NCBI GenBank assembly: GCA_013396915.1
Contig: VWZL01000610.1
Location: forward strand, 264-64,263
DNA: 64,000 bases
Reading direction: 5' to 3'
Source of the DNA: Stercorarius parasiticus
Taxonomy: Eukaryota > Chordata > Aves > Charadriiformes > Stercorariidae
Shown here piece after piece: positions 38,801-51,100 of the stretch (its first letter is position 1; each line of letters opens with the position of its first letter). Made by a program: the position numbers and the translations under genes. Under the pieces are notes generated by a model that ran no database searches, had not been told where the DNA came from, and saw only the letters and a list, made by a program, of their open reading frames with translations.

Positions 38801-40639
38801 TTTGGGTGGGACTTCGCTTCTGCAAATCATGATTCTTCTCAGGGATTTCTCCTGTTACATGGTGACTGTGTTTTTTCACTTAAATCAGGCAACATTAATG
38901 GACACCGCTGCAGATTTCATTTGATGCAAGTGTGTGTTTGCACATCATATGTGCATAAAAACATTTACCTATTCATTAACAGAAGATTTAAATATGTTTT
39001 GATACTCGTTTTCAGCTTAACAAGTTAATTGAGAACACGATACTGATGCTATGCCAGGGTGGTGTGAATGAAATACCGAACACATGATATCACTCTTGTT
39101 CTTGCCAACAGTGTCGACAGAGTTTATTAATGATCCAGTGATAGCCTTGACACCTGAACAATTTCTGAATGAAAATGGAAATGCAATTATGCCTGAGACA
39201 AGTGCTTACAAAACAAGATTTCTACAAACACAGTAGTTTTCGCACACAGCCGTGATTGGTGCCCTGCTTGAACTAGTCTTCTGGGGCTACACAGGAGTTT
39301 CTTTTCATACTGGGTCATTTTTTTGTGTGTTTGGTTTTGGTTTTGTTTTTTCTAATCAGCTTTGTAGAGATATAAATACATTTAAAACATTAATTTGCAA
39401 ATAATGTCTATTTTATTTATAATTAAGCTCATTTTCACATATCACCTCTTCCCATTATGACTGATAGCAATTGGCTACAGATTTATTTCATGCATATTTC
39501 ACTGTTTCTCTTTATGGCTTCAAGCACTGAAGGGAAAAAGATACACTTTCATTTGGGTTGTTAGCAAAACTGAAAATGAGTATGCACAGTACTAAAATCT
39601 TTATTACTTCTCTTAGCTAAATCCAGCGGCCATGCTGGGCAGATGACAGACCTGTATTGGTCTGTTTAAGCCAAAATGCTTCACCGTGAGAAGGTTCATT
39701 CATATTTGCTTTTTCAAGCTGTTCTCTGAACTGGAGGACTGTAGAGAATCTGTACTTTTTCAGCTGTAGTTTAAAAACGGAGTGTCCTCAAATTGTACTT
39801 TGAGGTTTTCCTGTCAGAAGTTTTGTACAAATTGATTGCTGGAGGTTGTGTCAGAGGAATGACAGGTTCAAAGGTGGTGACTCAAAAAATACAGGAGAGC
39901 GCTAAAACATATCTCCGCAATTTCTCGTAGCACAGGTCAGAAGAGTGAAAGAAAATTAAATACAGATTCACATACCATCACATACATACAGTAATTTTAG
40001 TAGTAGCTTTTCTGTTTAGCAGAGATTTCCTCAAAGCCATGAGATGATAATGTTCTAATCTATTGTCTCTATTTATTTCTAATTACAACTTTTCCTCCCC
40101 CTTTGGAAGCTTTCAGCTGCATGTGTCTTACTGTGCTATTTCTCCTAATATTTTCCTCCTAAAGTCAGTGTTCAGCAATGACCTTAGAATTAATAAAAGA
40201 CATTCTCTAAACAAGTACTTTACAGGCAGGTCTTCTGACCTGCTACTTAGATATCAAGCAGTTACAGCAACAATAGCTACTTAGAAAAGCATATCAAACC
40301 ACTATCAGTTGTTATGGTATCCTGTGGCTAGTGGCCAAAGCTTAATACCTTGGAGCAGGAAACTGTATAGTACATTTTGCTTCTTGTCAATAATAAGCCC
40401 AGGTATTGAGTGAAGGGGAAAGTGAGAGAGTATTTCTGGACAACTTTACAGTAAAAGTTTGGAAAACATTTTAACTATGAGAATTGTTACTTGATTTTTC
40501 TGGAGTGAGAGGAGCTTCAGCACTTCAAACATATTCTGACAGTTAACATTATGGGTAAAACGAAAATCAAGTGGCAGAGATAACCCCAGTTTAGCACTCC
40601 TAGCGATTCGACTTTGTGATGACAGTTGTCTGTGTCTCC
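35871..40639. other. Unique AT-rich sequence, no gene seen
   Basis: About 4.8 kb. A 55-codon open frame at 39084-39251 on the plus strand has protein-like composition but no match I can name and no downstream splice donor. Nothing else was recognised. Confidence 0.45.
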
Positions 40640-41040
40640 TTTACAGGGATAACTTTTGTGCCCCTTGCCTCTTCTCCTGTCACTGATCATTACACAGAAG
40701 AATCCAGCTCTGTCTTGTTTATTCCCTTCAGTCAGGTATTTATGCACATTGATAAGATCCCCCCTTAGCCTTCTCTTCTCCAGGTTAAAAAGTCATGGCT
40801 TTCTCTGCTCTCTCTCATATGACAAATACTTCAAGAACTCAGTTGTCCTTGTGGCCCTTCGCTGGACTCACTTCAGTAGGAAGGATCACCTCCCTCAGCC
40901 TCCTGGTAATGACCTAATGCAGCCCAGGGTACTGATTGCTGCCTTTTCCAGAGGGCACATTGCTGGCTCATGGTCAGTTTGTCATCCACCGGGACGCCAA
41001 GGGACTTTTCTGTAAAATGGAAAGTCCCTCAGGAGCAGCC
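40640..41040 (-). mobile_element. Old, diverged CR1 LINE fragment
   Basis: On the minus strand the text GGGGGGATCTTATCAATGTG, CATAAATACCTG, a GTGACAGGAGAAGAGGCAAG word and GGGCACAAAA follow CR1 ORF2 C-terminal and 3' untranslated order. The other end (plus strand GGGCACATTGCTGGCTCATG and CATCCACC) is the region upstream of it. It is clearly more mutated than the other copies, with many stops and indels, so it belongs to an older CR1 subfamily. Both ends are approximate. Confidence 0.78.
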
Positions 41041-43882
41041 TGAATATGCTTCAGATGGACCCTGTTTTAAAGCACCCTTCTTGTTAGTTTGACTTCTTGG
41101 GAACAGGAACTTTAATCTCTGTTTTCCAGGTCACGGATTTCCTAAGAACATGCTATTGGTTATTTTAGGATGAGTTTACTTGTGTAAGAAAGTATGGTTT
41201 TCTTCATCCTAGAAGACTGCTTTAATCACTGAATTACTAATCCTTTCCCTGTCTTCTGGCATTGATCCCAGTGGCATTAGGTAAATTATGCCGTATGAAA
41301 TGCCAAGCTTCTGCTTCCTGTTTCCGCACTAGAAAGGAACCTGCATTATCCACTATCCCAAAATCCCTTCTGGGTCAAGAGCGTAGCCACAACATTATCT
41401 TTCAGATCTATTAATTACCTGGGAATTACCTCAATTCCTTTGGGAACTGCATTTAATTAGTAGTGTGCTGTGTTTGCAACACAAGGTGGGAATATCCAAC
41501 AATTTTATGAGCTATTCCACTGATTAACTAAGATAGTGACCTTGATGGGTTTGCTTAGCTTCCAAGCCTATACTGGTTTGAATGCATGCTACTTCCTCTG
41601 CCAGCTCCAATGGAGAAAGGAAGTGATAAATACAGTGATAAATACTATACCTGAAGTGTGTATATGCCATGTGTTATTTCTTTCTTATATTCTCATTGGG
41701 TAACAGTCATGAGGGATCTCTATCTTTGTTTATAATGTATGCATCATAGATGTATTACTGTTTATGAAAAAGAAGATGAAGATGGACCTTTTGCAACAAC
41801 GCAAAAGATGCTGTGTTTTTAAATGGCCTGCATTTCCTACAGAAGTTAGTTCCACAGCCTTTGAATGTCTCTTCCTAGACAGTTCTTCCTCTCCATTTTT
41901 TTTCATATTTTTCAATTAAAAATTCAAGTAGTGAAACTTTGTCATCTTCTCCTGCAATCCCCATCATATCTCCGGAGACATGTAGAGTTAATTAACTTTA
42001 GACTTTAAAGTTACATTTAAGGAACATTTCTCAGGTGTGTATTCCATCATTCCTCAAAGATGAGGATCAAAATCAACCAAATATACATGCATTCTTTCCT
42101 GTTCAGCAGAGAGAATTAACAATCTGGAGGAGGAGAAAAAAAAAAGTTTTTTTGCAATAAGGAAAGAAATTTATATATATCTTATTATTTTATTCATGCT
42201 GAAAGTTAAAGAAAACATTATATATTATACTGCATATGCATATATGTATCTATCTCTCTTCAGAAGTTTTAATGATAAAGAGAATAGCTAAAATGAAGGA
42301 TAAAGAATGACCAGAGAAATAACAGTGAAGGAAAAATAACACATTTGTCAACAGTTTTGTAAGGAACTTTTGAAAGCAAAGTTATGGCATGGACAAAAAT
42401 TGTGTGATAAACAAAACCAGAAACATCCCAACTCCTGAGACATTCTGTTTTCATGACAAATAAAATGTTTATTTTATGTTCTAGTACACCTAAGCTCAGC
42501 ATTACTTTATATTTGGATTTCAGAAACGTTCCCAAGGAAGTATCCAATTCCCACCTAATGACACATAAAATTCAGAAAGGAGGTCTATTAAACTACACTA
42601 TTACATTCTTGAAAGTGCTGTTCCTGTCACCATATAAATAAATCCCATGTAAAATGTATCCTACTGTCAGAAAAACTAAAAAGATATAAATTTCTTAAAC
42701 ACACATACACAAAGACAAAAACCACAAAATCTAACAAATAGTCAACATAATGAAAAACGCAATTTACTATGCACTAGCTGCAAAGAGCAGAGAAGCACAA
42801 AATACCTAAAATGTGCAGAGATGTAAAATTACTGCCCGGGAACCTTTAAGTTCTAGGAATGCTTTCTAACTACTGATGCACAAAATGTTATTTTCAGCTC
42901 TTCTTTCCTGCTACTTCCAGTTAGCTACTACATAAGAATAGAAAGGTAGTTTATAAGAATAAAAAAAAAAATACTGCTTTGCTTTACCAGAACTAACTTT
43001 AGGCATGTTTTTTGATAAGGGAATATTGTCTTATTTTTTACCTCCTTTAATTCTTAGTTGTGTTGAAGTCCATTAGATAAATTCATCTTGTGTGTATGTA
43101 AATGAATGTCATGAAGAAGAGTAGCTTTATGTGAGAACAAATGATTCATAGTAACAATTTAAAAATTGTTCTGGTTAAAAAAGTCAATAATGGGAAGTTT
43201 TGTCTAGGTTTTTGAAAAAAAGTAAAGCGAGCTCGTATTCATAAAATCAATTTGAAATGAATGAGCTGATGACTGTGGAATGGCTAGCTGCAGCTAAGCA
43301 AGTCATTAAAAAAAATTCTATGGTGGATGATGCCATGATCCTGGTACATCTCTTGCCTTTGAAGAGATTATAGATTTTGCAGATTTCAAATTATGAATTG
43401 TTTGCAAACTGTTTAAGGAGTATTTCTTGTGGTACCATTAATTAAGATATTGATTATGTCAGTTAATGAGATGCATGACCAATAATCAAAATCATAAGAT
43501 ACTGCTGTGATCTAAGTGTATTGTGTGATGTACATCTCACCATTGGACTACATTGCCCAATACAGATTTGAAAGAAATTTTCAGTTGTAACTTCCCAATA
43601 CACAATTTACTGCAATACAAATGGTTTAGTAGTGAATTTATTCAAAATTTCTGAATGAATTTATTCAGTTTAACATTATTTCTGTCTACAGTTTCCATCT
43701 GTTAGTGATTTGTAACTTCAGTATGTTCATAGTGATGTTTGGCACCTCTGTCATCCTGAGTAGGACCTATGTAATGCTGCTGAGGTACAAAGTTCTCTCA
43801 TCTTGGTATTTATAAAGACATAATCTGGAAACGTGGAAAATTTATCAATCTACAGATTGCAGGAGCTCAAATAAAATAAAAC
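41041..43882. other. Unique AT-rich sequence, no gene seen
   Basis: No recognised repeat or gene. There is an AT/TATA-rich tract at about 42165-42250. Confidence 0.5.
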
Positions 43883-44075
43883 AAGCATAAAGCACTTCTG
43901 GTTTTAAAAGTAAGGTAAATGGAAAGTATTTAAAAAGTGTGTATAAGGAGTAAACAGAACATGATGTTTCTTAACATGCCTTTTGAGTGAAGACTGATAT
44001 AGGAAGCTACAGTAGAGTCAATGCACTGTTTCAGTGGTGAAGATCAATGAAAGTCAGAATGGCGGGCTAACAGCA
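43883..44075 (+). repeat. Local direct duplication pair 1, left copy
   Basis: About 190 bp similar to 45741-45930 in the same orientation, offset about 1855 bp. Shared blocks include AAGCACTTCTG, GTGTATAAGGAG, TTTTGAGTGAAGACTGAT, GAAGCTACAGTAGAGTCAAT and GGGCTAACAG. It may be a segmental duplication or two copies of an old, unnamed dispersed repeat. Confidence 0.8.
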
Positions 44076-45740
44076 ACTCCCTTTAACCCTGTGTAACAGT
44101 TGGTCATAGGGGAAAAAACAGGAGGAGGAAAAAAGAAGAGAAAGTTTTTAGTGAGTACTCCAAGGGCTGTGAGCTCTGAGAGTGCTAGACAACTGCAAGA
44201 TCATATTAACTGCTCAAAGCTATCCACATTATTCCAGTTCGTGAATTCTGAACAACACATTGACACTTCTGTACTGTGTTAACTTGCAAGATACTTTTTT
44301 ATTTATGAGCCAGAATTTCCTCTGCATGCCAATCTTTTTGCACCCCTCTGACAATAGAAAGAAGTAGGAAAATCTCTGTGTACTTTATGGACAGTTTAGA
44401 ATCCATCACACAGATTTGGTGCACATAACACAGCTACCCTTCTGTGTACAGTGAAATGATCCAGATGAAGATCTCTGTCTGTATTGTAAAATTATTTGAC
44501 AATAAAAAAATAAAATTGATTTTATATGAGAAATAGTATTTCCAAATATTTTTATATGGATCTGCTTTCTGACAAGGAAATTGAGTAACTTCAGCTAAAT
44601 CCAAATTAATTTGAATTAAGCATCACGTTCACTGTTCTACTTGTACACGTGTAAAAATTCAAAACCAGGTATTGGTTCATCAACAGCATGTATATTATTA
44701 TATAACTACAAACCCTTATACTACCTTTAAATCTTCTTGACCTAAAAAACACCCCAAAGCAGGTAATTAGTGCAACATAAACTGATCCATGTAAATTTTT
44801 TGTTATTAGTGATTTTTCTATAGCTCGAAAGAAACTTAGTTTTTGTTGCCTTTCTTCTCAGAATGTAATGAAGTTTGCAAAGATATAAACAGGCATATGG
44901 ATCTCCTTATTATAAGATGATTCTTTAAGTTCACATCTTTCAGAAATTTGCTCATATACGATTATCCAACAAGATGCCCCACTTAATAAGTCAGCATGGA
45001 GCATGTGTTACATGGTTTCAGTTCTTCAGTGAATGGCAAGACAAGAAATAGAGTAGAAAACAAATGACCATTATTAAATATAAAAAAGGTGATCATTTGC
45101 ATTCTTTTAATAACTGTTTTGACGTTGTCTAAAATAAGAAGCAGATATACATAATCATGTCTTTATAAAGAACTCTGTGTGTGATGTTCCTGAAAAATGA
45201 TGGGACTATTTCTTCCCATCACAGATTCACTGTGACCAAGAAGATTAAAAGAAACAGAAGATTAAAAGAAATACATACATACATATAGGTCAATGCTGAT
45301 CTTGAAACACTGTGACCTGCCAGCAAGCTACAGTGTATCATATTCATAATAACACAGTTAAAAAGAAGTATGCCTTTCAGATAGCTTTGGGAAACAATAG
45401 ACTTAATATGTGGTACACGGAAGAGGTAAGCATCAGAAATTAAATATTTGCTCTTCAATTGATTGCTAGCAACCACTCCTTGTGTACCTGTAGTGATTCC
45501 TAACTTGAACTTTACAGCTCTGCTCACTGCAGATAGACGTATCTTCCCAGGATCTAATAATGTCATAAGTATAGTTCAAAATCATCATCTTGGAGGGAAT
45601 GTGAAAACTTACAGTATATACCCTAGACAATTAGCATGACTTTGCATTTTGAGATTACAGTGATATCTATTAGGAAAAATAAACAACACAAAACCAAACC
45701 AAACCAAAACCCCACTCAACAAACCTTTCAGTAAATAAGA
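44076..45740. other. Spacer between duplication copies, no gene seen
   Basis: Unique sequence with an (AACCA)n-like tract at 45688-45712 directly before the right copy, and CATA units at about 45271-45285 following a tandem GAAGATTAAAAGAAA duplication. Confidence 0.45.
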
Positions 45741-45930
45741 ACCATGAAGCACTTCTGTTTTGAAAAGTAAGATAAATGGAACAAATCTAGTAAGAGTGTA
45801 TAAGGAGCAAACAAAACGTTATTTCTTACTGTGCTTTTTGAGTGAAGACTGATCTAGGAAGCTACAGTAGAGTCAATGCACTGCTTTGATGGTGAACAAC
45901 AATGAAAGGAGGGATGGTGGGCTAACAGTA
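45741..45930 (+). repeat. Local direct duplication pair 1, right copy
   Basis: Partner of 43883-44075. The best-preserved core, AGGAAGCTACAGTAGAGTCA followed by ATGCACTG, is identical in both copies. The flanks differ by substitutions and small indels. Confidence 0.8.
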
Positions 45931-46682
45931 TCTATAAATCTGTAAAAAAAGGGAGGGGGTGGTAACTACTTGTTATTGTTTCATTATGATGTCAATGAGG
46001 TATTCAGAGAAACATTAAATCAGTCACAAATTTACCTAGTGGGTCACATCTAGTTGTTAGAGTACATCATGGGAACATCTTTCCCAACTGATGTGTTTGT
46101 AATCTTCTGTGACAATATCCTAGACTTGTATATCAGATAAAAAAGATACACTCAATTGTTTTGTCAACAGGATAATGTTATCACAACTGATATTGTGGAG
46201 TAAGAACTAATATATTTCTGTAATAGCCCTGTTTATTTACAAAGATCAACAGGAAGAGAAAATGGGGTTGGTGCAATGTAAGGTTGCACTTATAAAGGCC
46301 ATAAATGGAAACATAGACAATAGCTGACTGTGATGTATTTATTCTTACAATTTTGCTTCCTGTAACTGTTTATTTGGACATTTTTATAAAGAACAGGAGT
46401 TTAATAATAATGCTTTATGGTTTTGAATTAACTTTCAGATATGAGGATCAGTCTTGTGTTCCTTCTAAGTTTCACTGATGTAAACAGGCAACATTACCTG
46501 TCAGAATATGCAACATTAAAGGTAAAAATTGCTTTGGTATGCCAGTGTGATATATTTATTTACATATCAGAATTTCAGGATTTTATATCTCCAACTGCAA
46601 GACCTGGCTTCAGATGACCTAAAAGAAAATTAGGACTGAGTTCTGAAAACACCTGAAAATTTGGAAACAGTTTGGCTTTGCA

Positions 46683-46790
46683 AGTCTGAGATGTGTTTTC
46701 CTCTGAGGTGCATGATATTCAACTTGGAAGCTAATTTCTGAATCTATCAGCAGGATACCCTGTGGCCCATATAATTTCTTTTCTTTGATT
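46683..46790 (+). repeat. Local direct duplication pair 2, left copy
   Basis: About 100 bp similar to 48003-48105 in the same orientation, offset about 1320 bp. Landmarks are TTTCCT, TGGAAGCTAA, AATCTATCA and CAGGA, then a T-rich TTCTTT end. It is more diverged than pair 1. Confidence 0.65.
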
Positions 46791-48002
46791 CCACAAACAC
46801 CATTTCTGGAATCCATGGAAACCTCTAAACAATGGAAACTTTTGGAGGTGAGTTATCCAGGCTACACTGGATAATTCTGGCTGAAATTGATCACTATTCT
46901 GGAGTGAAGACTTTCAATAGTAGCAATACAATCTCATCATTACTTGATTTTCATTTGCCATGGAAAGGAGTGGTTCTCTTCTCAGCTACAAATAACTTGC
47001 ATGACATTTTTGTCCCGAAAAAGAGTTAGAAGGAAAACTTTTGTTCACCATTCATCATTATGAGACTTTCTGTATTGTAAGAGCACAACACCTCTTCAGC
47101 AGTCATTGACTACTCTCAAAATTGTCATTTTGAAATTAGAGGTAGGTATTTTTATGGAAAAGGTATGCTTTTGCATCCTGCTGTACCCACAGGACAAAAC
47201 CACCATTCTGTATTTGTGTGTGGGTTTTTTTATATATGTATGCATACTTATTTCAAATACTTGAACTCCAGAAAGGAAGGAATTATTATTCAGAACCATC
47301 TGGGTCAGGGACTACTGTATCATTACTAATCAGGAGTTCTTGAATATGGTTAAATGCTAAAAAGTAAGCATTTCATATTTGTTTATAGTCTTTTAAGTTA
47401 ACTTTTTTTTTCTTCCCCGCCCCCCCCCGCTTGGAAATATCATATACATATTGTACTCAACATATTATTTCTGCCTTGCTGGTAAAGTGACAAATTGCTA
47501 ATTGGGACATAGCAAGCTTTATTTGGTTTTTTTGTGCTGTTCTTCCTTATGCTAGAGTGTAGATTCTCACATTCACATATCCACAACATTTCACATTTTA
47601 TTAATTATAACATTTAACAAGGTGGGATTGATAGTGGTAATTATTTGGTTATCAATAATTTCAGAATAAAAATAGATGCTTGCACACACACTAATTTATC
47701 TTGACTTTACAACTACCTCTTGTACTCACATGTTATTTTTCCTTTATTTGTTCTTTTTCTTGTCTTGGATTTCGATTTATATTTTATGAGCAACCAAAGG
47801 CCTTGCAACATGAGACAACACTTTCAGACACAATCTCAGTTATAAACATATTAATTTTCTTCGTCGTCACTTCATCAGCAGCACTTTTTTCTGCAGTAAC
47901 TTGTCCAAGGAGCTATATAGACATGTTACCAGCTGACTGCTTTTTAAGGTGGAAGGGTTTTTTTTGCTCGTTTGCTTGGTTTTTGGATTTACTCTATAAA
48001 TT
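46791..48002. other. Spacer, no gene seen
   Basis: Unique sequence with a T run and C run at 47402-47431. A 102-codon plus-strand frame (47701-48009) is hydrophobic but has no recognised domain. Confidence 0.45.
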
Positions 48003-48105
48003 AGCCTGAGGTGGGTTTCCTTGGAGGTATATAGAGTTCATCATGGAAGCTAAATCCTTAATCTATCACCAGGACTTCCATAGAATTTATTCTTTTTGAG
48101 TAATA
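48003..48105 (+). repeat. Local direct duplication pair 2, right copy
   Basis: Partner of 46683-46790. It shares TGGAAGCTAA, TTAATCTATCACCAGGA-like text and the following CCATA and TTTATTCTTTTT end with small changes. Confidence 0.65.
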
Positions 48106-51100
48106 AACTTTATATGTATCCATTCTCTGTATATGTTCTGTCTTTTGCCCCAAACATTTCCAATTCTTTACCTAGTTCTGAGTTATCAATTTATACCTGA
48201 CTCCGCATATCTTCTGAGCTATCAGGACTATATTACACATCCATGAATCATTATATGTTTGACTTATAAAACCAGAATTTTCAAATTCAGGATAATACGT
48301 TCCTCATAAGTCTCATGGTCTATCATATCATTTTCAAAGTATACACATGCAACCTGGAATTTATCATAAACAGAATTAAATGACATTTAACAATAAACAA
48401 ATGCGGAAGGGGAAGTTTAGTCACTTTGAAGTAAATTACTAAAAACCCAAGATATTTTTCTTTTCATAAAAACAAAAAGTAAACACAGCATTTCAAGTAA
48501 ACACAAAGAATTTTCTGGTAACTTTCCCTTTAGAAATAGATTGTGACAGTAAGGTGCTTTGAAAGTCTCAGAACGTGGATGCATTTATTTGTTTTAAATA
48601 TCTAAGATCAAAAGTTTAAACTAAATTCATTTCTAGGGTCCTTCCACCGAACAGAAAGAGAGAACACGTAGAGGGAGACTTTCACATCTTAAGGCAAGGA
48701 GTATGGGAGAGGTAAGATGAATTGTCAGCTAAAAATTCTAGTTCCTCTCTATTGACTGCAGCAGAAACATAGATACTTGTTGTCACTAAATATTCAACTT
48801 TTAGACTGATAAATTTAGGGGAATCGAATGTCATAGAAACTGTCTTGCAAATCCCTAAACTATCACATCTCAGTTCTTCGAAGTGTTGTGCAAATGCACT
48901 ACATGAACAACTCCCTAGGTTTACAGCATCCAGTGACCGTGTTTTTTGCAATACAGTTCTCTCATCTCTACTTATATTACTTTCACATGCAAAGAAAAAG
49001 TGCTGCACTGAATAAGACTGTTTGAAGAAAAATCCCTATAGAAGCTGCGGGTAAAGTTAAATGTTTCAAGTTACCTTATCCTTCTTACTCCTACCCAGCT
49101 ATGACTTCTGTCTCCAAAGACGTTTGCAGAAGTACTTGGCAGTATGTACAGTAGTAGTAATTTTACATTTCAAATGAAATACATAACACACCATGCAATT
49201 ACAATGAACACCAGTTTTATCCATAATAATCTATTAATAGTCCGATAGTACCTGTAAAAAGACAATCAAAAAAAGAAACAAATAAAACCAGAACAGAATA
49301 AAAAAAATAAAATGAGAGGAACAATTGGTTTTAGGGAACACAGCCTTTGTGTGTTGAAACCCTTTAAAATATGAATGGTTTCTACACCAGGTAAATTTCA
49401 TTGGCAAAGAGTAAGAGACAACCCATAAGGGACCTGGATATGGGGTTTATTTGAGAACTAACAGGATTAGAGTTTTTACCCAACTTGGTTATTTTACACT
49501 CTCACTCACTCCCCACCAGTCTGAAACATGAGTTAACTGTTTTTGAGATTTCTTGCGTCTTAAGTAGCACTGTTATCCATTTTTCTAGACCTCAGAATCC
49601 ATACACCTAGATTTTTTTTCTTCCCTTATGGCTATACTTGCAATGTCAGATTGATTTTGAGATGAGACCACACTGACAGAAAGATAATCCTTTGCAGTCC
49701 CTTTGCAGGGTTAAATTCTTAATCTATTTGTATGTAATAATACTGACCTATTTTTACTTCTGAAATCTCTAAAGTTAAAAGGCTCAGTTTTTCTCCTGAG
49801 TATGAACCAGTTTTCTACTGAGAACAGTGCTTTCTAACAAATTTTCCCACTTCTCATAGAACCAGACACTTAAAGAACAGCAAGAAAAGAACTGTGCCTT
49901 GTTACAGTTTTCATAGTTAAAATAATATCCATGAACTGACGTTGGGAAAATCACAAATATGGAAAAAAAAGTTTATATGAAAAGTTTTGAGTATAAAAAT
50001 ATAAAGATTAAGTTTGGAGCAATGGCTTGGATTAAACCCTACTTTATCCAAAATAATTCACTGAACTTTGAGACATATCTACCTTACAGAGGTATAATAT
50101 AATTATAATATATGATATTTCCTACATATACGGTAACAATTTTATTTGCCCTCAGTTGAATGTAGGTGCTTGTATTTATATTAGTGCTGAAAAGAAAATC
50201 AGGTAGTAGATGATCTATTATATTTTTATTTCCTTTGGCAAAAGGTAATAGAAATACCTTAATCCATTCTTCTCTTAAGAGTAGCATTGATTTTAAAGAG
50301 GAATCCATGTGGATGTGAGGATCAGCCCTGGCAACTCCCTTGGCATAGGAAGAACTCAGCTTGAGCCTGTGCTCAGTGACTTCACAAGAGGTAAGCCCAA
50401 CATTGGAGAGAGGAGAACAAGTTTTTTCATTAAATAAAAATTTTTCAAAAGAAATGAGTTCTGATAAAATATGGAAAAGCGGTAGAAAAAATTAGAAGGG
50501 ACAATACAAAAGCACTTCTTCATTCCTAAATAGTTTTGTTTTGGGGGTGGCCTTCTTTCTTCCTTAGCCACCCTTATTTAAGAGCTGAGATAAATTTAAA
50601 GAAAAAAAAAGTGAAAACAAAACATTTAAACAAGCCTAAATCTGAAATAAAATGTCTTGTGCTTCAAGTTGGATAAAAAGTTTCTATGCAGTAACAACAT
50701 TGAAGTCTCTCTACCTAGTTATTGCTTCTGAAGAAAACAGCGTTTCTGATCCTTGTGTTTGGCCTTAATCAGAGGAGCCCTGCTCTGGCATTCTGTTGCC
50801 TGAACCTGTTCTCCAGACATCTCATTTACCCATTTGAGAAAAGGACCTGATTTAATCAAACCTTGTTCCAAAACAAAAGGGAATTCCTGTTCACATTGAG
50901 ATTCTCCCATGTACTGAAGACCCACTTCTTAAAAATATGTCAGGACTCAGTCAGAAGATATTTGTAGTTGACTGTGATATTTCTGCTGGTTGACAACCTG
51001 ACTGTATTTCCCTCTGCTTACCACTCCTTCCAGTAATCTGTGACCTTCAACACTGTAGGATTTTCTGTTAGTGCTAGAAGAAAATTACTTGTGCTAAAAA

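Noticed and set aside
39084..39251. 55-codon frame with protein-like text (STEFINDPVIALTPEQF)
   Set aside because: No family recognised and no splice donor after it. It ends in a stop and its length is within chance. Mass homology search would be needed to revive it.
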